DNA of 64,000 nucleotides, from assembly GCF_013170705.1 (NCBI RefSeq), contig NZ_CP033334.1:3449501-3513500 (forward strand), written 5' to 3'. This stretch comes from Mesorhizobium loti. Lineage in GTDB: Bacteria > Pseudomonadota > Alphaproteobacteria > Rhizobiales > Rhizobiaceae. Below the pieces are notes generated by a model that saw only the letters and a program-made list of their open reading frames with translations, was not told the origin of the DNA and made no database searches. Shown in pieces: positions 25,737-33,682 of the stretch. The first letter of the stretch is position 1, and each line of letters starts with the position of its first letter. The position numbers and the translations under genes are program-made.

Positions 25737-26771
25737 TTACTCGCCCGGACCCTTGCACGCCACGATCTGGTCCTTCGTGTACGTCGTCCAGTCCGGGATG
25801 GAGATCGAGACCGGCCATTCGGGGCTGAGCGAGGGGTCGGCGGCGGCCTTCAGCTTGGCCTTGCCTTCTTCGGTGGCGTTTTCCCACAGCTGCGGGTCGA
25901 CCAGCACGGTCTGCTGTGCCGGCTTCTTGCCGTCGAGGATTTGCAAGGCCAGCGTCACACCCGCGCCGCCGATCGAACCGGGGTTGGTGACGGCAGCGCC
26001 GACGAGGCCCTTGACCGAGCTCAACTGGCCGACGAAGCCGGCATTGTCGGCGCCGACCACCGGTACCAAAGGCGCCTGCGATTCAACCAGCGCGTCGACG
26101 ATGACGTTGTCGATGCCCGACGTCCAGACGCCGTTGAACGGCGTGCCGGTGGCGAGGAAAGACAGCATCTGCTGCTTGGCCTGGTCCTGCTGCCAGCCGG
26201 TGAAGACTTCCTGCGCGACCTTCACATCGGGGAATTCGGCCAGCGCCTTCTTGAAGCCCTTGTCGCGATCAGAGTCGGCGGAAGCGCCGGCGGCGCCGCG
26301 CATGTAGAACACCTCGCCCTTGCCGCCCATCTGCTGGAACAGCCACTTGGCGCCGAGATAGGCATACTGCTCCTGGTTGTTGGAGATGATGTAGGCCGAC
26401 GGTTCGGTGACCGCCTGGTCGACGGCGACGACGACGATGCCGGCCTTGGTGGCTTCCTCCAGGCCCGCCTTGATGCCGGCCGGATCGGCGGGGTTGACGA
26501 CGATGGCGTCGACCTTGGCGCTGATCAGGTTGCGGATATCTTCCAACTGGCCGGCGGCGTCGGTGTTGCGGTGGGCGATGTTGAGCTTGGCGACTTCGCC
26601 CGAAGCCAGCGCCTGCGCCTTCATGGCGCAGACCATCTCCTCGCGCCAGCCATTGCCCTGCACGGTGTTGGAAATGCCGATCGTGTATTTGCCGGCGGCC
26701 GACGAGACGCCCACCGAGGCCAGCAAGGCCGCGCCCGCCAGTAGCGGGACCATGGTCAGGATTTTCTTCAT
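25737..26771 (-). CDS. Sugar ABC transporter substrate-binding protein
   Basis: A 344-residue periplasmic binding protein of the Peripla_BP_4 (RbsB-like) group. An N-terminal signal peptide (MKKILTMVPLLAGAALLASV, cleavage expected after SSAA near residue 26) is followed by KYTIGISNTVQGNGWREEM, the usual first strand. The hinge and ligand regions include VDAIVVNPADPAGIK near 88 and VVAVDQAV near 113. The start at 26771 has GGAGGAGT upstream and begins the signal peptide; the longer frame adds an unrelated leader. The ligand is unknown; the neighbouring polyol/sugar enzymes suggest a sugar alcohol or an unusual hexose. Confidence 0.92.
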   Translation of the reverse strand: MKKILTMVPLLAGAALLASVGVSSAAGKYTIGISNTVQGNGWREEMVCAMKAQALASGEVAKLNIAHRNTDAAGQLEDIRNLISAKVDAIVVNPADPAGIKAGLEEATKAGIVVVAVDQAVTEPSAYIISNNQEQYAYLGAKWLFQQMGGKGEVFYMRGAAGASADSDRDKGFKKALAEFPDVKVAQEVFTGWQQDQAKQQMLSFLATGTPFNGVWTSGIDNVIVDALVESQAPLVPVVGADNAGFVGQLSSVKGLVGAAVTNPGSIGGAGVTLALQILDGKKPAQQTVLVDPQLWENATEEGKAKLKAAADPSLSPEWPVSISIPDWTTYTKDQIVACKGPGE

Positions 26772-26859
26772 TTCAATACTCCTCCACATTGTTTTCAGTT
26801 TCAGTTTCAACCTGTTGGAACACGCCGCTGACAAAGTGAGTCATGCGGCGCGCTCTCAT

Positions 26860-27777
26860 TCATTTGACGAAGGGGCGCAGCACGTCGCGGGCGAGCAGGA
26901 AACCGCGCTTCACCTGGTCGTCGCTGCCTTCAAATCGCCTGTCCTCGTGTTCGATGATGACGGATCCATCATAACCGGCGCGGTAAAGGCCGGAGAAGAA
27001 GCCGCTCCAGTCGACATCGCCCAGCCCCGGCATGCGCGGCACCTGCCAGCCTATGCCAGCCGAAAGGATTCCGCGCTCGTACAAACCATCATGATCAATC
27101 ATCAGGTCCTTGGCGTGGACATGCAGCATGTAGGGGCCGAACTCCCTGATGAAGCGGGCCTGGTCGATCATCTGCCAGACCAGGTGCGAGGGGTCGAAAT
27201 TCATGCCGACATCGCCGCCCCAGGTCTCCAGGATGCGGCGCCAGACCTGCGGCGAATAGGCGATGTTGTGCCCGCCCGGCCATTCGTCATGGCTGAAGAT
27301 CATCGGGCAGTTCTCGAAAGCGAGCTTGACGCCGTGCCCGCGCGCATAGGCGACGATTTCGGGCCAGATCTTCAGCGCGTCCTGCCAGTTGACGTCGACC
27401 GTCTTGGACGCATCGCCGCCGCAGAAGGTGTTGACGACCGGCACGCCCATATTGGCGGCCAGCACGATCACCTTCTTCAGATGGCCGATGACCGCCTCGC
27501 GGTGCGCGGCATCCGGATGCAGCGGGTTGGGATAGTAGCCGAGGCCCGAGACAGTGAGGTTCTTCTGCGCCAGCGAGGCAACGATTTCCTTGGCCTGCGC
27601 GGGGGAGGTGCCATCCGCGTCGATGTGGCTGGTGCCGGCATAGCGGCGGGTCGCGCCAGATGTTTTCGGCCAGCAGGCGATCTCCAGCGCCTCGAAGCCG
27701 ACGGAATTCGCCCAGCCGGCAACCTCGCCAAGCGGCGTCTGCGCGAACGGTGCCGTAAGCACACCAAGTTTCATCAT
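26860..27777 (-). CDS. Sugar phosphate isomerase/epimerase (xylose isomerase-like TIM barrel)
   Basis: A 305-residue TIM-barrel protein of the AP-endonuclease-2 / IolE-like superfamily. Likely metal-binding residues are Glu in KLAFENCPM near residue 153, Asp and His in NFDPSHLVWQ near 194, His and Asp in LHVHAKDLM near 220, and Glu in VIIEHEDRR near 273, the usual set for divalent-metal sugar isomerases and epimerases. Such enzymes act on ketoses, inososes or keto-acids. It begins 21 bases after the mannitol-dehydrogenase-family gene, within the same operon. The exact substrate is unknown. MM at the start leaves two possible initiators one codon apart. Confidence 0.88.
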   Translation of the reverse strand: MMKLGVLTAPFAQTPLGEVAGWANSVGFEALEIACWPKTSGATRRYAGTSHIDADGTSPAQAKEIVASLAQKNLTVSGLGYYPNPLHPDAAHREAVIGHLKKVIVLAANMGVPVVNTFCGGDASKTVDVNWQDALKIWPEIVAYARGHGVKLAFENCPMIFSHDEWPGGHNIAYSPQVWRRILETWGGDVGMNFDPSHLVWQMIDQARFIREFGPYMLHVHAKDLMIDHDGLYERGILSAGIGWQVPRMPGLGDVDWSGFFSGLYRAGYDGSVIIEHEDRRFEGSDDQVKRGFLLARDVLRPFVK

Positions 27778-27797
27778 GCCTCCCCTAAAGCCAGTGC

Positions 27798-29342
27798 CTA
27801 TAATGCCGATTGTTTGGATCGCTTCAACCTCGCGATCTCATCTTGTTCAAGACTGTGCCTGACACCCGCCATCGGATCGTCCGACAGCAACGCGCCAAGC
27901 GCCGAGGTCACGGCCTCGCGGAAGGTAGCGTTCGCGGCGAGGCCAGGGTCGAAAATCGTGTCGATCGCGAGAATGGCGCAGGCCAGCGCCGGTGCATCGC
28001 GCCCGGTCATGTCCGCGATCTCGGCGACCTTGCCGGCATAGGGGTCCGACACCGGCCAGCGCTTGCCGAAGCGGGCCGAGGCCTGGACGAGGTAAGCCAT
28101 CCAGCCGGCGACCGGCACCGACAGAAGGTCGATGCCCTGGCCCTGCCGCAAGCGGTCGCGGATCGGGTTGAGCAGACGCTGCACGATCTTCTGCGAGCCG
28201 TCGGTGGCGATCTGGTGGTTGCGGTGGCGGATCGCCGTGTTCCTCAGCCGGCCAAGGCTTTGCTCGACATAAGCCAGCGGCTCCATGCCGGGTACCGGCA
28301 TCAGCGTCGGCAGCGTTTCCTCGACGAGCATGCGGTGCACGAAGACCGACAGCAGCGGGTCGGCGACGGCATCGAATGTGTGTTCAAGTCCGGCCAGCAC
28401 GCCGAGGGTCGCAAGCGTCGTCTGGGCGCCGTTCAGCACCCGCATCTTGAGATGTTCGAACGGCGTCACGTCTTCGACGAAGGTCGCGCCGGCCAGATCC
28501 CAGCGCGGCATGCGGCCGGCGAATTTCTTCTCGATCACCCATTGCCGGAACGGCTCGCCGACGGCAACGGCGGCATCGCGGTAACCGAACCATTGTTCGA
28601 CGCTGTCGAGATCGTCCTGGGTCACCGCCGGTGCGATGCGGTCGACCATGGCCGAAGGGAAGGCGGCGTTGGCCGCTATCCAGTCGGCCAGGCCATTGCC
28701 GCGCCGTTCGGCAAAGGTCCGCACGACATTTTCGAGGATGACGCCATTGGTCGGGATGTTGTCGCAGGAGAGCAGCGTCAGCTTCCGGCCATGCGTGGCG
28801 CGGCGCAGTTCCAGCGCCCGCGTCAATATGCCGGGCACGCTGCGCGGTGCTTGCGGGTTGGCGAGATCATGGACGATATCGGGATGGCCGAGATCGAGCG
28901 CGCCGCTGGACGGGATGTGGCAATAGCCCTTTTCCGTCACCGTCATCGTCACCAGTTCGATGTCGGGGGAGGCCAGCACGTCGAGCGCCGGCGCGGCGCT
29001 GTCCTGGCTGTCGACCACTTCGACGATGCTGCCGATGACGCGTGCCTCGACATGGCTGTTCTCGCGGATCAGCCGCGTATAGAGCCCGCCCTGACGGCCA
29101 AGCGTGTCGGCAAGGCGGGGCGGGCGGATGTTGATGCCGACGATGCCCCAGCGGTCGAACTGGAGCGAGAGCAGGTCGTCCGTGTATTCGGCCTGGTGGC
29201 AGCGGTGGAAGGCGCCAACGCCGAGATGCGCGATGCCGGGCGTCAACGCCGCCCGGTCATAGGACGGTGTCTGGACCGCGGACGGAAGCCGGTCAAGCAA
29301 GGCCGGCCCGAGCGTTTCCGGCGAGTTGGGAGCAGCGTTCAC
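27798..29342 (-). CDS. Mannitol dehydrogenase family protein (polyol/uronate oxidoreductase)
   Basis: A 514-residue long-chain dehydrogenase of the mannitol/fructuronate/tagaturonate reductase family. IAHLGVGAFHRCHQAEYTDDL near residue 37 is the nucleotide-binding start, LLSCDNIPTNG near 195 is family-specific, and KMRVLNGAQTTLATLG near 298 carries the catalytic lysine and asparagine. It oxidises a polyol (or reduces a keto-uronate) with NAD. The start is a GTG at 29342 that overlaps the stop of the short-chain dehydrogenase gene by 4 bp (GTGA). The frame is open upstream to 29798 but that part is a shadow of the short-chain dehydrogenase. Confidence 0.9.
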   Translation of the reverse strand: MNAAPNSPETLGPALLDRLPSAVQTPSYDRAALTPGIAHLGVGAFHRCHQAEYTDDLLSLQFDRWGIVGINIRPPRLADTLGRQGGLYTRLIRENSHVEARVIGSIVEVVDSQDSAAPALDVLASPDIELVTMTVTEKGYCHIPSSGALDLGHPDIVHDLANPQAPRSVPGILTRALELRRATHGRKLTLLSCDNIPTNGVILENVVRTFAERRGNGLADWIAANAAFPSAMVDRIAPAVTQDDLDSVEQWFGYRDAAVAVGEPFRQWVIEKKFAGRMPRWDLAGATFVEDVTPFEHLKMRVLNGAQTTLATLGVLAGLEHTFDAVADPLLSVFVHRMLVEETLPTLMPVPGMEPLAYVEQSLGRLRNTAIRHRNHQIATDGSQKIVQRLLNPIRDRLRQGQGIDLLSVPVAGWMAYLVQASARFGKRWPVSDPYAGKVAEIADMTGRDAPALACAILAIDTIFDPGLAANATFREAVTSALGALLSDDPMAGVRHSLEQDEIARLKRSKQSAL

Positions 29343-30121
29343 CGGTTCGCCCCGATCACCGACTGCTCCTGATCGATGACGGCGCCGGTCATCGGCCCGG
29401 CCGCGTCGGAAAGCAGGAAGACCGCGAGGCTGGCGATATCGCCCGGCTCGAGCAGCCTGCCGAAAGGCTGCGCGGCGTTGGCGGCGTCGAGCCAGCCCGG
29501 TCCATGGCCGAGCGTTTCGGACTGCATGGTGCGTTCGGCCGGCGTGTCGGTCCAGCCGACATTGATGCCGTTGACGCGGATGCGGTCGAAACGATGCGCG
29601 TTGGCGGCATTCTTGGTCAGCGTCGCCAGCGCGCCCTTGGTGGCGGAATAGACGGCAAGCTCGGGCGAGCCGCAATGGGCATTGATCGACAGGATGTTGA
29701 CGATGGCGCCGCGCTCGCCGCGCTTCTTCATGTCGGCGATGGCCGCCTGCATCAGGAAGAAGGGCGCGCGCGCGTTGACGGCGAACAGCGAGGCCCAATC
29801 GTCGAGGCTGGCATCGAGGAAGGAGGCGCGGTCGGTCAGCCCCGCCGCGTTGACGAGACCGTCGATGCGGCCGAAGCGCTCGACGCAGGCCCGCGCCAAA
29901 AGGGCAGGGGTCGCCGGGTCTCCGAGGTCGGCGGCGACGAAGACTGCCGGCGTGCCCAGCCGCGAAAGCTCGGCCGCCACCGCATCGCCACGCGACTTCT
30001 CGCGGCCGGTGACCAGCAGCCCGGCCGCGCCGGAGCGCGCCAGCGTCTCGGCGATGGCGCGGCCGATGCCTTGCGTCGACCCGGTGACCAATATCACCTT
30101 GCCGTCGAGCCTGATCTCCAT
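29339..30121 (-). CDS. Short-chain dehydrogenase/reductase
   Basis: A 260-residue SDR with the cofactor loop TGSTQGIGRAIAE near residue 12, the NAG-type motif LVNAAGLTDRA near 91, and the catalytic pair in YSATKGALATL near 160 (Tyr and Lys). It should oxidise a hydroxyl of a sugar or polyol with NAD(P). The ATG at 30121 has GGGAGGAGG upstream; the frame to 30169 was rejected. It leads the catabolic operon and lies just behind the candidate RpiR operator at 30160-30173. It is translationally coupled to the mannitol-dehydrogenase-family gene. Confidence 0.9.
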   Translation of the reverse strand: MEIRLDGKVILVTGSTQGIGRAIAETLARSGAAGLLVTGREKSRGDAVAAELSRLGTPAVFVAADLGDPATPALLARACVERFGRIDGLVNAAGLTDRASFLDASLDDWASLFAVNARAPFFLMQAAIADMKKRGERGAIVNILSINAHCGSPELAVYSATKGALATLTKNAANAHRFDRIRVNGINVGWTDTPAERTMQSETLGHGPGWLDAANAAQPFGRLLEPGDIASLAVFLLSDAAGPMTGAVIDQEQSVIGANR

Positions 30122-30159
30122 TCCTCCTCCCGGAACAAAGTTTCTATTTTTTGAAATAT

Positions 30160-30173
30160 GGAACGACAATTCC
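30160..30173. promoter_or_regulatory. Candidate RpiR-family operator (GGAA-N6-TTCC)
   Basis: GGAACGACAATTCC lies between the rpiR-like gene and the SDR gene, about 40 bases before the SDR start. GGAA-N6-TTCC is the reported recognition pattern of the RpiR-family inositol regulator IolR in Sinorhizobium. A related ATATGGAAATTGGAAA segment occurs near 31127-31142 before the regulator gene itself. Binding is inferred from pattern and position. Confidence 0.5.
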
Positions 30174-30199
30174 CGATAGTCAATTGTGCCAGCACCACC

Positions 30200-31093
30200 T
30201 CATGTGCCGCGCTTTGCCGCGACGCCTTGGACCAGCGCCATGCCGACGGCCAGCGACGCCGCCAGCGAGCGGAAGCCGGCGAAGTCGGATTCCACCACCT
30301 CCAGCCAGCTGTCCGACAGCCGGATCAGCGGGCTGAACGTGCTGTCGGTGATGGTGACGATGCGGGCCTTGCGCTCATGCGCCACCGCGACGAGGTCGGG
30401 CGTGATCGAATTGTAAGGGCTGAAGGACACCGCCAGCACCGCATCCCGGCCGCCGATGCAGCCGACCTGGTCGAGCGCGGTGGAGCCGACATTGTCGACC
30501 AGCACGTTGCGCACGCCCTGCTGGGAGAGCGTCAGCGACAGATAGGTGGTGACAGGGAAGGCGCGCTTGGAGCCGATGACATAGATCAGGTCGGCGGCCG
30601 CCAGCACCTCCACCATCTTCTCGAAACTCCCGACGTCGAAGCCCGCCTCGACGCGGCCAAGCGAGGCCTGCGAGGCGCCGACCATGCCATGCAGGAAATG
30701 CAGGAGAGCATTGGGTTCGGCCTCGGTCCGAGGCTCGCCGCGCCCATCCGGCCACGACCCCTTGATGTGCTCCTTGAACAGGCCCTGGAAATCGGAAAAA
30801 CCGGAATAGCCGAAGATCTGCGCGAAGCGCACCAGGGTCGACGGCTGCACGCCGGCCTGTGCGGCCACCTGGGCGATGGTGCCGAGCGCGACATCGCTCG
30901 GATGCTGCCAAAGGAAAATCGCCACCTGGCGCAGGCGCTTGGGGAAATGCACGGTACCGGACGACAGCACCGCGCGCAGCTCCTCATAGGTCTGCGGCTG
31001 GATATAGCCCAATGCCGCCAGCGAGCGCCCGCGCTTGCGCGTCGCCGCCTCGTCGCTGAGAGACCGTCCCGATGATTTGCCCGCCCCACTCAT
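30200..31093 (-). CDS. MurR/RpiR family transcriptional regulator
   Basis: A 297-residue regulator. The N-terminal helix-turn-helix (VALGTIAQVAAQAGVQPSTLVRFAQIFGYSGFSDFQ near residues 68-103) is the HTH_6 signature. The C-terminal SIS domain (about 130-280, with LIYVIGSKRAFPVTTYLS and DAVLAVSFSPYN) binds phosphosugars. It very likely represses the adjacent sugar operon in response to a phosphorylated or keto intermediate. The start at 31093 was chosen over 31228 because the extra 45 residues read like intergenic DNA. It is divergent from the Gfo/Idh/MocA dehydrogenase gene, with about 120 bases between the starts. Confidence 0.9.
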   Translation of the reverse strand: MSGAGKSSGRSLSDEAATRKRGRSLAALGYIQPQTYEELRAVLSSGTVHFPKRLRQVAIFLWQHPSDVALGTIAQVAAQAGVQPSTLVRFAQIFGYSGFSDFQGLFKEHIKGSWPDGRGEPRTEAEPNALLHFLHGMVGASQASLGRVEAGFDVGSFEKMVEVLAAADLIYVIGSKRAFPVTTYLSLTLSQQGVRNVLVDNVGSTALDQVGCIGGRDAVLAVSFSPYNSITPDLVAVAHERKARIVTITDSTFSPLIRLSDSWLEVVESDFAGFRSLAASLAVGMALVQGVAAKRGT

Positions 31094-31212
31094 GATGTTC
31101 AGGCTAGCGCGGCACGATCGTATTACAATATGGAAATTGGAAATTATGTTCGAAAGTGGTAGCCGAGCTTGAGGCTTGGCGCGTCGCCAATGATCTGCCC
31201 GGAGGAAATAAC

Positions 31213-32400
31213 ATGGTCTACGCAACATCGGATGGGTCGGCGGGCAAGCGCCTGAGGGTCGGCATGGTCGGCGGCGGCCGCAATGCCTTCATCGGCGCGG
31301 TGCACCGGCTGGCGATGCGCCTCGACGACCAGATCGCGCTGGTGGCCGGCGCGCTGTCGTCCGACCCGGAGAACGCCGCCGCTTCGGCCGCCGAGATCGG
31401 CATCGCGCCGGAACGCAGCTATGCCGACTACCATGCCATGGCCAAGGCCGAAGCCGCGCGGCCGGACGGTATCGAGGCGGTGGTCATCGTCACGCCCAAC
31501 CATCTGCATGCGCCGATCGCCACCGCCTTCCTCGAGGCCGGCATCGACGTCATCTGCGACAAGCCGCTGTCGACGACGCTCGGCGATGCCGAGGCGCTGG
31601 TGGCGCTGGCGAAGGCGAAAAAACGCCGCTTCGTCGTCACGCTGAACAACACCGGCTACGCCATGGTGCGCCAGGCGCGCGAAATGGTGATGGCGGGCGA
31701 GCTCGGCCGGATCGTGTCGGTGCATGGCGCCTATATCCAAGACTGGCTGACCAAGCCGATCGACGCCGAGGGCCAGAAGCAGGCGGAGTGGCGCACCGAT
31801 CCGGCAAGGGCAGGGCAGTCCGCCGTCCTGGCCGATATCGGCGTGCATGCCTTCAACCTGGCGAGCTTCATCTCCGGGCGCGAGGCCGAGGCGGTCTCGG
31901 CCGACCTGTTCACCGCCGTGCCCGGGCGCCGGCTCGACGACAACGCGCATGTGCTGGTGCGCTGGACGGACGGGGCGCGCGGCACGATCCTGGCCAGCCA
32001 GACCTCGCCTGGCCACTACAATGATCTCTCCGTGCGCATCCATGGCGACAAGGCCGGGCTCGAATGGTCGGGTGGGCGGCCGGAGGAATTGCGCTTTTCG
32101 CCCTATGGCGAGGAAACCCGCACGCTGGTGCGCGGCGGCCACGGATCGACGGCGGAGGCGCGGCGCGTGTCGCGCATGCCGGCGGCGCACCCGGAAGGCT
32201 ATATCGAGGCCTTCGCCAATTTCTATCGCGACGCCGCTGATATCATCCGCGCCCATCGCTCTGGCGGTACGGTCGATCCGGCACGCGCGGCACAGGTGCC
32301 CGACGTGGTCGATGGCGCACGGGGAGTGAAGTTTGTCGCGGCGGCGGTGGAGTCGAATGCCGCAGGCGGGGCCTGGACGGCGGCACGGTTTGGAGGATGA
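31213..32400 (+). CDS. Gfo/Idh/MocA family oxidoreductase
   Basis: A 395-residue NAD(P)-dependent sugar/polyol dehydrogenase. The Rossmann motif is RVGMVGGGRNAFIGAVHR near residue 15. VVIVTPNHLHAPIA near 92 and CDKPLSTTLGDAEAL near 116 (a variant of the EKP motif) are typical, and the catalytic-region DIGVHAFNLASFI lies near 210. GGAGGAA lies 6 bases before the ATG at 31213. It probably acts on the same sugar or inositol-like compound as the divergent operon and shares its regulator. The reaction direction and substrate cannot be read from the sequence. Confidence 0.9.
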   Translation: MVYATSDGSAGKRLRVGMVGGGRNAFIGAVHRLAMRLDDQIALVAGALSSDPENAAASAAEIGIAPERSYADYHAMAKAEAARPDGIEAVVIVTPNHLHAPIATAFLEAGIDVICDKPLSTTLGDAEALVALAKAKKRRFVVTLNNTGYAMVRQAREMVMAGELGRIVSVHGAYIQDWLTKPIDAEGQKQAEWRTDPARAGQSAVLADIGVHAFNLASFISGREAEAVSADLFTAVPGRRLDDNAHVLVRWTDGARGTILASQTSPGHYNDLSVRIHGDKAGLEWSGGRPEELRFSPYGEETRTLVRGGHGSTAEARRVSRMPAAHPEGYIEAFANFYRDAADIIRAHRSGGTVDPARAAQVPDVVDGARGVKFVAAAVESNAAGGAWTAARFGG

Positions 32401-32431
32401 CAGCGGATCTCTCGACAAGCGGGGAGATCAC

Positions 32432-32896
32432 TCAGCCCAGTTGCTTCGCCAAGTCAGCCAGCATCGGGCGCTGCCCGGCAAGGATTTTCACCTCGGCCTC
32501 GGGCAGGCTGAACCAGCCGGCTCTGTCGACCTCGGGAAATTCCTTCATCGACCCGGATCGCGGCGGCCATTCCATGGTGAAGGTATTGCTGCTGATGGCG
32601 GCCACATCGATCCCGGTTGTGGTCTCGACGGACCAGGCGATGACGATCTTGCCGCCCGGCTGCCTGTAGTCGCCGAGGCGCGTGAAAGGTCCGCCGACCT
32701 TGATGCCTAGCTCTTCCGCGGTCTCGCGTTGCGCCGCGGCGAGTTCGTCCTCGTCTTCGCCGACCAGCCCCTTCGGGATCGACCAGGCGCCGTCGTCCTT
32801 CTTCGCCCAGAACGGGCCGCCGGGATGAACCAGAAGCACGCTGACATCGCCATCGCCTCGGCGATAAATCAGCAGGCCTGCACTGCGTTTTGCCAT
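32432..32896 (-). CDS. Nudix hydrolase
   Basis: A 154-residue Nudix protein. The Nudix box is seen as GLVGEDEDELAAAQRETAEELGI near residues 43-65 (G-x5-E-x7-REUxEEx), and the N-terminal KRSAGLLIYRRGDGDVSVLLVHPGG strand pair is typical of the MutT-like group that cleaves nucleoside diphosphate derivatives. Metal-binding glutamates of the box are present. The ATG at 32896 lacks a clear ribosome binding site; an upstream in-frame ATG at 32959 is possible but reads less like protein. The gene is convergent with the Gfo/Idh/MocA gene. The natural substrate is unknown. Confidence 0.88.
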   Translation of the reverse strand: MAKRSAGLLIYRRGDGDVSVLLVHPGGPFWAKKDDGAWSIPKGLVGEDEDELAAAQRETAEELGIKVGGPFTRLGDYRQPGGKIVIAWSVETTTGIDVAAISSNTFTMEWPPRSGSMKEFPEVDRAGWFSLPEAEVKILAGQRPMLADLAKQLG

Positions 32897-33085
32897 TTTT
32901 GTGTGTCCGTTTGCGGCGCCGGTGCGAAGTCGGCGCTCACCTGATTCTGCGTGGATCATGGGCGCCGGTCTTGCGCCGGGAGATTGCGACGTTATGTCAG
33001 GTGCATCCGCATTGCACCCCATTGCGGGGGCTTGCAATCTGACAGCATGGTTTGGGTTGCGTCGAAGTCAGGTGGGACGTCCGAA

Positions 33086-33616
33086 ATGCAACTGGGTCTG
33101 ATCGGCTACTACAGCGATTTCGTGGTTTATCCGCTGGTGATCGCCGTACTGGGGATCGCCGGGCTGATCGAGGCAGGCGAAGAGAGCGCCCCGGACTGGA
33201 TCGGCACGGTGCTTATCTGCCTGGGCCTGTGGACGCTGATCGAATACGTCCTGCACCGCTTCGTCCTTCATCACGTTCCCTACATCAGGGATCTGCACGA
33301 TCGTCATCATGTCGAGGAGCGCAGTTCTGTGGGCACGCCGACCTGGCTCAGTCTCGGTGTGCATGCGTTGATCGTACTGCCCGTTTGGATGCTCTCGGAT
33401 TTCGCGATCGCCAGCGCGGTCGGTTGCGGGCTGATGCTGGGCTATCTCTGGTACATCAGCGTTCATCACATGATCCATCACTGGCATCCCTCGCATCCGA
33501 GCTACCTCTACACGCTCAAGCGCCGCCATGCCGTGCACCACCATATCGACGACACCGCCAATTTCGGTGTGACGTCGATTTTCTGGGACAGGGTTTTCGG
33601 CACGGCCCGGCTTTGA
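33086..33616 (+). CDS. Sterol desaturase / fatty acid hydroxylase family protein
   Basis: A 176-residue integral membrane di-iron protein. The histidine clusters required for iron binding are present: HRFVLHH near residue 53, HDRHH near 67, HHMIHHWH near 127 and RRHAVHHHID near 147. Four hydrophobic segments carry them. Related enzymes hydroxylate fatty acids, sphinganine or carotenoids using oxygen. Its size matches the short bacterial group. The ATG at 33086 was chosen because the upstream frame is not hydrophobic; no strong ribosome binding site is seen. Its stop codon touches the start of the 8-bp tandem repeat. Confidence 0.85.
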   Translation: MQLGLIGYYSDFVVYPLVIAVLGIAGLIEAGEESAPDWIGTVLICLGLWTLIEYVLHRFVLHHVPYIRDLHDRHHVEERSSVGTPTWLSLGVHALIVLPVWMLSDFAIASAVGCGLMLGYLWYISVHHMIHHWHPSHPSYLYTLKRRHAVHHHIDDTANFGVTSIFWDRVFGTARL

Positions 33617-33676
33617 GGGCAGTAGGGCAGTAGGGCAGTAGGGCAGTAGGGCAGTAGGGCAGTAGGGCAGTAGGGC
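33616..33676. repeat. 8-bp tandem repeat (seven copies)
   Basis: AGGGCAGT is repeated seven times without error from 33616 to 33671, then a partial AGGGC. It lies between the convergent stops of the fatty acid hydroxylase-like gene and rsgA. The unit is not a multiple of three and is non-coding. Exact short repeats of this kind are prone to slippage and can vary between strains. Confidence 0.9.
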
Positions 33677-33682
33677 GGCCGT

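Noticed and set aside
27798..29798. 666-codon frame suggesting an SDR-mannitol dehydrogenase fusion
   Set aside because: Its N-terminal part is an out-of-phase reading of the SDR gene. A GTG at 29342 with a GTGA overlap is the better start.
33616..33676. CRISPR array
   Set aside because: The repeats are 8 bases, head-to-tail and without spacers; no cas gene is in the window.
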